DNA of 6,240 nucleotides from Thermoprotei archaeon (GTDB taxonomy: Archaea; Thermoproteota; Thermoprotei; QMSL01; B3-G16). A program made the position numbers and the translations under genes. The notes below the pieces were generated by a model. It was not told the DNA's origin, searched no databases, and worked only from the letters and a program-made list of their open reading frames with translations. The stretch spans positions 1-6,240 of the forward strand of contig JAGGUS010000078.1 of the NCBI GenBank assembly GCA_021158375.1, in the 5' to 3' direction. Shown here piece by piece: positions 1-5,229 of the stretch; within the stretch, counting starts at the first letter, position 1; each line of letters begins with the position of its first letter.

Positions 1-1
1 A

Positions 2-1117
2 GGTACTAAATATATAGACGAAATAGAGGTTCTAGCTTCTAAACTCTTCGCAGAGTTATTAGGGGCTAAATATGCCGATTTAAGACCCCTTTCAGGTACC
101 ATTGCTAATGCAACGGCATTTGCCTCTCTAGCGAAACCTGGCGATACAGCTCTTGTTGTTCCTCTCCCCGGAGGAGGTCATGTAAGTCATTCAGAATATG
201 GAATTCTAGGTAGGTTAGGGATCAAGCCTTGTCCTTTGCCTATTATTGAAGAGGAAATGAATATAGATGCTGATAAGGCTGTAAAATTGATTAGATCTAT
301 GAAGCCAAAATTCATTACACTTGGCGCTACAGTAATCTTATTTCCCCATCCTGTTAAGGAACTGAGCGAAGTAGCAAGAGAGGTAGATGCGAAACTGATC
401 TTTGATGCTGCCCATGTCCTAGGCTTGATAATGGGAGGAGTATATCCCAATCCATTAATGGAGGGCGCCGATATATTAACTACTTCTACTCACAAGACGT
501 TTCCAGGTCCTCAAGGTGGTGCTATAGCCACAAATGATGAAAATATTTTCAAGAAGATGAGCAGAATAGTGTTTCCAGTCTTCGTTTCGAATCATCACCT
601 CCACAGACTCGCAGCTATAGCCGTTACTGCATTAGAGATGAAGTATTTTGGTAAGCAGTACGCTGAGCAAATAGTCAAGAATGCTAAGAGACTAGCTGAG
701 GAACTCTATAACCTTGGATTTAAAGTTCTCTGTCCTGAAAAGGGATTTACTCAAACACATCAAGTCGTAATTGATGTAAGAGCTGATGGTGGAGGAAAGA
801 AGTGTGCAGAAATCCTTGAAAGAGCTAATATAATCGTTAATAAAAATATGTTACCTTGGGATAAGCCTAGTGATGTGCATAATCCTTCAGGGATTAGAAT
901 AGGCGTTCAAGAAGCTACCCGGCTAGGTATGAAGGAGGAGGATATGGTAGATATTGCCCATTTCATATATCGCTTACTTAAGAAGAAGGAGGATCCAGCC
1001 ATCGTCAGAAGAGATGTTATAGAATTTAGGAAGAATTTCACGAAAGTTCATTATACATTCGATATAAACATTAGAGAAGTATTTGAGCGGCTTTACTTTA
1101 AACCCCACTTATTGTAG
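2..1117 (+). CDS. glyA: Serine hydroxymethyltransferase, archaeal type (5'-truncated by window edge)
   Basis: PLP enzyme that interconverts serine and glycine and loads the released one-carbon unit onto a reduced pterin (a tetrahydropterin or modified folate in archaea); cytosolic. The frame is open from base 2, giving 371 residues. Archaeal GlyA is usually about 420-440, so some 50-70 N-terminal residues and the promoter lie outside. Fragment numbering: a PLSGTIAN segment matches the family's cofactor-phosphate loop; GGGHVSH is the His-containing cofactor-stacking motif; FDAAHVLGL holds Asp135 (PLP ring nitrogen) and His138; STHKTFPGPQGG holds the Schiff-base Lys165 (codon 494-496); SGIRIG holds Arg299, which binds the substrate carboxylate. 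All catalytic positions are therefore intact. The C-terminus is colinear with the family. Its stop lies inside the 3' end of the convergent metE gene. Internal TTG/ATG codons such as 236 are not real starts, because conserved motifs lie upstream of them in frame. The family call is very secure; the actual pterin used cannot be read from sequence. Confidence 0.96.
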   Translation, partial: GTKYIDEIEVLASKLFAELLGAKYADLRPLSGTIANATAFASLAKPGDTALVVPLPGGGHVSHSEYGILGRLGIKPCPLPIIEEEMNIDADKAVKLIRSMKPKFITLGATVILFPHPVKELSEVAREVDAKLIFDAAHVLGLIMGGVYPNPLMEGADILTTSTHKTFPGPQGGAIATNDENIFKKMSRIVFPVFVSNHHLHRLAAIAVTALEMKYFGKQYAEQIVKNAKRLAEELYNLGFKVLCPEKGFTQTHQVVIDVRADGGGKKCAEILERANIIVNKNMLPWDKPSDVHNPSGIRIGVQEATRLGMKEEDMVDIAHFIYRLLKKKEDPAIVRRDVIEFRKNFTKVHYTFDINIREVFERLYFKPHLL

Positions 1118-2098
1118 TTCCTCTCTAACTTTCTTCGCCGCAATAACCATATTCTTTAACTTCGCAAGCGCTACATCTCTTGGAAGCCTTTTTAAGCCGC
1201 AATCGGGCTTTACATAGAGCTTTTCAGGAGGGACTATTTCTAATCCTTTCATTATATCCTTCATTATCTCGTTTACGCGCTCTATTCTAGTACTATGCAC
1301 ATCAATTACACCTAAGCCTAGCTCCTTATCATAAGAATATTCCTTTAAAATAGAGAGCAAGCGGAAATTACTATTCTTCGTCTCTAAATCAAACTGATCT
1401 ACTGGGAAGTCGAGTATGTCTGGGAAAAGGCGTTCTAATTTACCATAACATATATGGACTATTCGCTTAGCATTGATTCCTTGGAAGATTATCTCTAAGG
1501 CCTCTTTTTCGATCTCTATATCCTCCTTCTCAGCGTGTGTAGAAAGGGCCGGCTCGTCTATTTGAATATACTTAGCACCTGCAGCTATAAGGTGCTCTAC
1601 TTCCTTTCTTAATGCATTAGCTAAGTCGAGTATTGCCTCTTTTTTATCTCCATAATATTCGTCATAGCTCCAATCATACATGGTATAGGGACCTGTTAGC
1701 GTGACTTTAACAGGTCTGCCTCTAGATATGGTAGATGCGAATTTCCAATCCTTAACTGTAATCTCATGAGTCCACTTAACACGTCCGGCTATTATGGGCT
1801 TTCTATAATAGACATTATCAAATACCCTAACCCAGCCGCTTATCTTAAAGCCTTTGATATTTTCAGCAAAGAATACAGCCATATCCTCTCGGCGTTGTTC
1901 ACCATCCGATATTATGTCTATGCCTGCCTCTAGATAGTCCTCTACAACCCTTCTTATTGCACTTTGTATTAATTCTTCAATTATTTCCTTATTGCTATAC
2001 CTATCCTTCTTTAATTTGAGCGCTTTCTTGGCTTCAGGAAAGCGAGGGTAGCTCCCTACTACAGTCGTAGGGAGCTTATCTGGAAGGATATACTTCAT
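1109..2098 (-). CDS. metE: Core (folate-domain-less) methionine synthase, MetE C-terminal-type catalytic barrel
   Basis: Transfers a methyl group to homocysteine to make methionine; cytosolic zinc enzyme. The 329 residues correspond to only the C-terminal catalytic half of bacterial cobalamin-independent MetE (about 750 aa). Visible motifs: GSYPR at 15-19; DGEQRRED at 65-72, the counterpart of the homocysteine-binding HGE segment; LTGPYTMYDWS near 134-144; IQIDEPAL at 179-185; HICYG with zinc ligands His215 and Cys217; DLET with Glu239; GLGVIDVHSTRIE at 261-273; KPDCGLK with Cys300. All four zinc ligands are therefore present. The ATG overlaps the upstream gene's TGA (ATGA) and is preceded by GAGGTGA, which fixes the start. 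The preceding gene encodes a degenerate sister barrel, so the pair may together equal a two-domain MetE. Known core synthases use methylcobalamin in vitro and probably corrinoid proteins in vivo; the methyl donor here is unknown. The 3' end overlaps glyA by 9 bp, tail to tail. Confidence 0.93.
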   Translation of the reverse strand: MKYILPDKLPTTVVGSYPRFPEAKKALKLKKDRYSNKEIIEELIQSAIRRVVEDYLEAGIDIISDGEQRREDMAVFFAENIKGFKISGWVRVFDNVYYRKPIIAGRVKWTHEITVKDWKFASTISRGRPVKVTLTGPYTMYDWSYDEYYGDKKEAILDLANALRKEVEHLIAAGAKYIQIDEPALSTHAEKEDIEIEKEALEIIFQGINAKRIVHICYGKLERLFPDILDFPVDQFDLETKNSNFRLLSILKEYSYDKELGLGVIDVHSTRIERVNEIMKDIMKGLEIVPPEKLYVKPDCGLKRLPRDVALAKLKNMVIAAKKVREELQ

Positions 2099-3075
2099 GT
2101 TACCTCACCTCTCATGATTTGTAAGAGCTTTCCAAGTACCTCTACTTTAGATCTTGCATTTTCAAAAGGTATGTAGTCTAGCCAAGTGTTTGTAGAGAAT
2201 ATCACTGCCTTAGCATGGATCTCGTCTAAGATATCGTAAGCCTTATTAGCTATTTCTTCAACATTTTCCACCTTTATATTCCTACTATCGACCAGTCCTA
2301 AGCTAATCAAATCTCCTTTAAAACCATATTCCTTTAACGCATTAAATGCTTTCCTAGGAGTAGAGATCATATCTATATGTAACCCAGTCTTCAAGTTCAA
2401 CAATATTTGATAACATTGTTCATCTAAGTGGAAATAAGTTGCAACTATGATTTTGTCTCTTGGAATGTCGATACGCGAAACGAGTTCGTTTACTAGATTA
2501 ACGCCTTCTTTTCTATTATCAATAGGTATTTCACTATCTACTAATGATGGTTCATCTATTTGGAGGAAATCTATAAACTTAGCAAGATCCTTTATCTCAT
2601 CTACTAAGGCGTCTAGTATATCGTCCGCTAGTGACCTCATAGAGCTGTAATATTCGTTCCTTGAGAGCTGTATGAATGTAAAGGGACCAGGCAATACTAA
2701 CTTCTTAAGTCTAGTAGTATGTTTTGCTAAGTTCTTTGCCTCACTCAATACTATGGGTTTCTTTCTCCTTATCTTATCTACAATTACTGGAACACGATAG
2801 TAGAAGTTATTATCGAAAAACCTTAATAATCCATTAAGCTTTATACCCTCAAGTCCCTTTGCGAATGGTCTTAATAGGTCATCCCACATCAATAAGCCGC
2901 TAGAGATTATATTAAGGCCTGCTCTCTCCTGTATCTCAATTATCATTCTTAGCGACTTGAGGTACACACTATTTAACTCTTCCTTCGTGATATACCCCTT
3001 CTCATATCTATCTATGGCCTTCCTGAGCTCTGGAGGCCTTGGATAACTTCCACATATACCTGAATAGAGCTCCAT
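2095..3075 (-). CDS. MetE-like barrel lacking zinc ligands (MetE N-terminal-half-like partner)
   Basis: Homologue of the MetE/UROD-type TIM barrel, 326 residues, cotranscribed immediately upstream of metE. It keeps the fold signatures GSYPRPPE (9-16), LPGPFTF (128-134), LQIDEPSL (171-178) and a GLVDSRNIKVENVEEI stretch (260-275) parallel to MetE's VIDVHST region. The catalytic positions are gone. MetE's IVHIC is IVATY here (His to Ala212, Cys to Tyr214); the Glu ligand region reads IDMISTP with no Glu; PDCGL becomes TNTWL (Cys to Thr297); and the DGEQRRED segment becomes SGLLMWDD. In full-length MetE the N-terminal barrel is a duplicated domain that also lost its metal site and helps form the donor-binding cleft. 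By inference this protein plays that role as a separate subunit. Many archaea annotate such a gene as a second 'methionine synthase', which would be misleading. The ATG at 3075 lies just before the conserved motif and fits a very short leader after the TATA box. Confidence 0.85.
   Translation of the reverse strand: MELYSGICGSYPRPPELRKAIDRYEKGYITKEELNSVYLKSLRMIIEIQERAGLNIISSGLLMWDDLLRPFAKGLEGIKLNGLLRFFDNNFYYRVPVIVDKIRRKKPIVLSEAKNLAKHTTRLKKLVLPGPFTFIQLSRNEYYSSMRSLADDILDALVDEIKDLAKFIDFLQIDEPSLVDSEIPIDNRKEGVNLVNELVSRIDIPRDKIIVATYFHLDEQCYQILLNLKTGLHIDMISTPRKAFNALKEYGFKGDLISLGLVDSRNIKVENVEEIANKAYDILDEIHAKAVIFSTNTWLDYIPFENARSKVEVLGKLLQIMRGEVT
2105..2111 (-). promoter_or_regulatory. Ribosome binding site for metE inside the upstream gene
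   Basis: Read on the minus strand, GAGGTGA lies 6 bases before the metE ATG (2098). It matches seven bases of the archaeal anti-Shine-Dalgarno target GGAGGTGATC. It sits in the last codons of the MetE-like gene, next to the ATGA stop/start overlap. This decides the metE start and implies translational coupling, which would keep the two halves near equal stoichiometry. Confidence 0.85.
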
Positions 3076-3102
3076 CTGACTTCTATTCTTTAACTAGGCC
3101 TG

Positions 3103-3110
3103 TAAATAAA
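3103..3110 (-). promoter_or_regulatory. Archaeal TATA box of the MetE-like/metE operon
   Basis: TTTATTTA on the minus strand, centred about 31 bp upstream of ATG 3075. With the usual TATA-to-start distance of about 26 bp, transcription would begin near 3080, leaving a leader of about 5 nt. No Shine-Dalgarno sequence is present before ATG 3075, which fits leaderless-type initiation for the first gene of the operon. The 79 bp gap to the preceding nucleoside-hydrolase gene holds no T-tract hairpin, so read-through from that gene is also possible. Confidence 0.5.
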
Positions 3111-3154
3111 GATTTTGGAATGTGTTGAGATGTCGATCATTATATGATATATTA

Positions 3155-4069
3155 TCAATCTGAGAAGCTCCGCTCTACTATGCTATGTATAACATTGCGC
3201 ATATGTACATTAGTTATACCCTCCTTATGCTCTACATAGTACTGATTCACACCTCCCTTAACGAACTTAGTTCGCCCATCATTATCGATATGAATTTTAC
3301 CTGGTCCTACGAGCTTAAACCATTTGTCCCATCTCGGATGTGTTAGCAACGTTGCGTATGGATCCCATGACGGTCTCTTAAATTCTGGATCCCCAAACCA
3401 TTCCCATTGAGCTTTTATTGGATAATAATCAGGAGCTTTTCCAAATATATCTCCTGTCAATGTGTTTAATGGCACTCTAAAATCGACTACTATTAATGGA
3501 ACGTCCCTTGGGAAGTTATCGAATACATATCTCGCTGCATCTACATCGCACCTTACGTTATACTCTTTAAACTCAGTTACATGTACATCACCAGCCATAG
3601 CTATGTACTTAATCACCTTTTTCTCTATAAGCTCTCTTCCTGAAAGCTCTATTATCTCATCCCCCTCGCTTTTCAGTAGGTTAGCTATATTTGTCATAGG
3701 ACCTGCTGATATCAATATCACAGATTTATCAGGAGCTGTAGCTAATAGATACCTAAAGAGCCTGACTACATCTTGGCATAAATACCAAGAAATCTTAGCT
3801 CCAAATTTATCAAAACTTGCCTTTGCATGAGTCTTAGGACTAAGATCTGGCTCTTTATCAAACATAACACCTATAGGGATCTCTCTTTTCAATATAGCCC
3901 TAATGGCATTATCAACAGCTATTGGACCCCAATAGCTTACATCTGAAAGCCCCACTCCATATAGTTCTATAAGTCCTTCTTTCTCGAGCCCAAATAAAAC
4001 AGCTAAGCCTACAGTACCATCAAAGTCTCCTGCTAGATCATTATCGTATATTACAAGAGGTTTGCTCAA
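3155..4069 (-). CDS. Nucleoside hydrolase-fold protein (IU_nuc_hydro family) with altered metal motif
   Basis: Members of this family (PF01156) cleave the N-glycosidic bond of ribonucleosides using a bound calcium ion. The 304 residues match the family's usual length. Evidence: IYDNDLAGDFDG at 7-18 aligns with the N-terminal D-x-D-x-G-x-D-x-D-D metal loop; SAGPMTN at 121-127 aligns with the family's A-L/G-GPLTN segment; AMAGD at 157-161; EYNVRCDVDAARYVF at 169-183 aligns with the E-[FY]-N...D-x-x-AA block; and SWDPYATLL at 234-242 supplies the C-terminal metal Asp236. The second Asp of the usual adjacent pair is Gly18, so calcium binding or substrate choice may differ. No signal peptide, so cytosolic. 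The TTG start is the only start codon between the in-frame TAG at 4075-4073 and the motif. It is transcribed divergently from the UroD-like gene. The metE operon lies downstream on the same strand after 79 bp. Fold confidence is high; activity and substrate are unknown. Confidence 0.83.
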   Translation of the reverse strand: MSKPLVIYDNDLAGDFDGTVGLAVLFGLEKEGLIELYGVGLSDVSYWGPIAVDNAIRAILKREIPIGVMFDKEPDLSPKTHAKASFDKFGAKISWYLCQDVVRLFRYLLATAPDKSVILISAGPMTNIANLLKSEGDEIIELSGRELIEKKVIKYIAMAGDVHVTEFKEYNVRCDVDAARYVFDNFPRDVPLIVVDFRVPLNTLTGDIFGKAPDYYPIKAQWEWFGDPEFKRPSWDPYATLLTHPRWDKWFKLVGPGKIHIDNDGRTKFVKGGVNQYYVEHKEGITNVHMRNVIHSIVERSFSD

Positions 4070-4092
4070 CCCCTATCCCTATCTAACTTAAG
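4068..4092. repeat. Two-part motif copy 1 (AACCCCTA ... ACTTAAG)
   Basis: AACCCCTA at 4068-4075 and ACTTAAG at 4086-4092, separated by 10 bp. The same two words recur in the same order and orientation at 4124-4150. This copy overlaps the start codon and predicted transcript start of the nucleoside hydrolase-like gene, downstream of its TATA box. That is where a repressor would act, if the motif is a binding site. Confidence 0.4.
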
Positions 4093-4102
4093 AGATCAAG
4101 TG

Positions 4103-4110
4103 ATTTAAAA
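4103..4110 (-). promoter_or_regulatory. Likely TATA box of the nucleoside hydrolase-like gene
   Basis: TTTTAAAT on the minus strand, centred about 37 bp upstream of the TTG start. The predicted transcript start is near 4080, giving an approximately 11 nt G-rich leader (AGGGATAGGGG). A short inverted repeat, ATCA-AG-TGAT (4095-4104), abuts the box on its downstream side and could be a repressor site, but 4 bp arms are weak evidence. Confidence 0.4.
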
Positions 4111-4123
4111 TTATCATCTCCTA

Positions 4124-4150
4124 AACCCCTAAAAAGACTTGCGACTTAAG
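4124..4150. repeat. Two-part motif copy 2 (AACCCCTA ... ACTTAAG)
   Basis: AACCCCTA at 4124-4131 and ACTTAAG at 4144-4150, separated by 12 bp. This copy ends exactly at the TATA box (4151-4158) of the UroD-like gene, a position typical for archaeal activators or BRE-overlapping regulators. The intervening bases differ from copy 1, so only the two words are conserved. Confidence 0.4.
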
Positions 4151-4158
4151 TTTTATTT
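4151..4158 (+). promoter_or_regulatory. Likely TATA box of the UroD-like gene
   Basis: TTTTATTT, preceded directly by the motif ACTTAAG (4144-4150), which occupies the BRE position. The box centre plus about 26 bp puts the transcript start near 4178-4181. That is either at the GTG codon 4180 (leaderless) or just ahead of the AGGTGA serving ATG 4192. Confidence 0.5.
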
Positions 4159-4177
4159 GCATGTTCGGTAGATTACT

Positions 4178-4183
4178 AGGTGA
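4178..4183 (+). promoter_or_regulatory. AGGTGA ribosome-site candidate overlapping an alternative GTG start
   Basis: AGGTGA lies 8 bases before ATG 4192 and matches the archaeal anti-Shine-Dalgarno target. The same bases contain the GTG at 4180 that opens the frame four codons earlier. The site supports ATG 4192, but the predicted transcript start falls almost on top of it, so whether the site is fully transcribed is uncertain. Confidence 0.5.
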
Positions 4184-4191
4184 GTCGCCTA

Positions 4192-5220
4192 ATGAAATCA
4201 CGAGAATTAGTTTATCGCGTATTTGAACATAAAGAGACGCCTAGAGTACCTGTTCATATAGAGTCTGATGATAAGGATGAGGAGTTCCGATTTGGGGATA
4301 TAGTTGGCATTGGTGCTAAAATAATGTCATGGCGAAAGTTCTATGTTCACGGAGGTCCTTTTAGGAAAAGTGAAGATGAAAGTCTTCTCAAATGGATTGA
4401 AAGAATAGACATAGACGCTTATGAATGGCCTGAAATAGATAGTGTAGTAGATGAGGCACTGAACTATTATAAAGAAAAGGCTGAGAAGTATAAGGATTTA
4501 AGGTTTATGATGTTCAAGGTATTGGGACCTACAGAAACAGCTGAGTCCTTTTTTGCACCTCCTGCACGTAGTAAAAATCAAATATTTCATACATTTAGCT
4601 TCGCTGTACTAATTAAGTTCAAACCCAAGATAGCGTATGCGCTTTATGATAGGATCTCTGAATATATCCTTGAACTAGTTAAGGCTGGATCCGAAATAGA
4701 TTTTGTCGATGCTATTCGAATAGCAGATGATGTAGCTGATTATAGAGGATCATTATATCCTAAAACTTTCGTTAAGGAGAAATACCTCTATTGGCATAAG
4801 CAGTTTACCCTTGCTATATGCAAGAGAGGCAAGATTCCAATACTTCATAGTGATGGAAATCTAGTCAAGGCGGGCATATTTGAAGATCTAATTACGATTT
4901 ACAGGGGATTGCATCCTCTAGATTTCAGACCTAAATCCACAGTTCATGACGCCCTGCTATGGATAGATGAAATAGTGAAAGCTAGGAAGATATGTAGGGA
5001 ACATGCTGTATTCTTTACGGGTATTCCAATAGACTTAATCTTTAGTGATAATATCTCGAAAGAGGATATAAGCAAGATAGTGACCACCTTATTGAGAAAA
5101 CATGGTAAAAAGGGTATCGTATTGGCTACTACGCATAGTCCATATCCTGGTAGGAGCTATAAGGAGCCTTTAGCTAGATCTAAAATAAATGTAGCACGGA
5201 TGATTGCTAATACTTTATAG
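4192..5220 (+). CDS. Uroporphyrinogen decarboxylase-fold protein, methyltransferase-like, Cys-less
   Basis: Member of the UroD/MtaA superfamily of TIM barrels, which includes heme-pathway decarboxylases and corrinoid-dependent methyltransferases. From ATG 4192 it has 342 residues. It opens KSRELVYRVFEHKETPRVPV, the usual family start. ADDVADYRGSLYPKTF at about 178-193 matches the conserved acidic strand with the 'plispe' helix; HSDGN at 219-223 occupies the position where methyltransferases carry the zinc motif H-x-CGN; GLHPLDFRP follows at about 239-247; and the tail TTHSPYPG...SKINVARMI matches the family end. Cys is replaced by Asp, and no second Cys zinc site is evident, so an MtaA-like zinc methyltransferase is doubtful. 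The porphyrin-binding residues of true HemE are not evident either. GTG 4180 is an alternative start adding four residues, favoured by TATA spacing for a leaderless transcript. ATG 4192 is favoured by AGGTGA at 4178-4183 and by family alignment. Neighbouring methionine and GlyA genes hint at methyl transfer, but the function is unassigned. Confidence 0.83.
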   Translation: MKSRELVYRVFEHKETPRVPVHIESDDKDEEFRFGDIVGIGAKIMSWRKFYVHGGPFRKSEDESLLKWIERIDIDAYEWPEIDSVVDEALNYYKEKAEKYKDLRFMMFKVLGPTETAESFFAPPARSKNQIFHTFSFAVLIKFKPKIAYALYDRISEYILELVKAGSEIDFVDAIRIADDVADYRGSLYPKTFVKEKYLYWHKQFTLAICKRGKIPILHSDGNLVKAGIFEDLITIYRGLHPLDFRPKSTVHDALLWIDEIVKARKICREHAVFFTGIPIDLIFSDNISKEDISKIVTTLLRKHGKKGIVLATTHSPYPGRSYKEPLARSKINVARMIANTL

Positions 5221-5229
5221 CTTTTGATA

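Noticed and set aside
236..238. TTG as a start codon for glyA
   Set aside because: The frame is open upstream to base 2 and encodes conserved GlyA motifs (PLSGTIAN, GGGHVSH), so the gene is simply cut by the window edge.
187..450. Open frame on the minus strand inside glyA (87 codons)
   Set aside because: It lies antisense to catalytic segments of serine hydroxymethyltransferase, resembles no family and has no ribosome site; a coding shadow.
2447..2650. Open frame on the plus strand inside the MetE-like gene (67 codons)
   Set aside because: Antisense to a conserved barrel; the Ser/Ile-rich low-information product is typical of a shadow frame.
3121..3154. AT-rich imperfect palindrome (ATCAT-TAT-ATGAT) downstream of the nucleoside hydrolase-like gene, considered as a terminator
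   Set aside because: Only 5 bp A/T-rich arms with no following T-tract on the minus strand; not convincing.
3462..3830. Open frame on the plus strand inside the nucleoside hydrolase-like gene (122 codons)
   Set aside because: Fully antisense to recognisable family motifs (GPMTN, EYN); Ser/Thr/Ile-rich with no domain signature or promoter.
4180..5220. Annotation as true heme-pathway uroporphyrinogen decarboxylase (hemE)
   Set aside because: Only the superfamily fold signatures match; the HemE N-terminal RQAG-type substrate motif is absent and the sequence resembles the methyltransferase-like branch instead.
5221..5229. Short T4 run between the convergent UroD-like and Eis-like genes, considered as a shared terminator
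   Set aside because: Only four T residues and no stem; too little to call.
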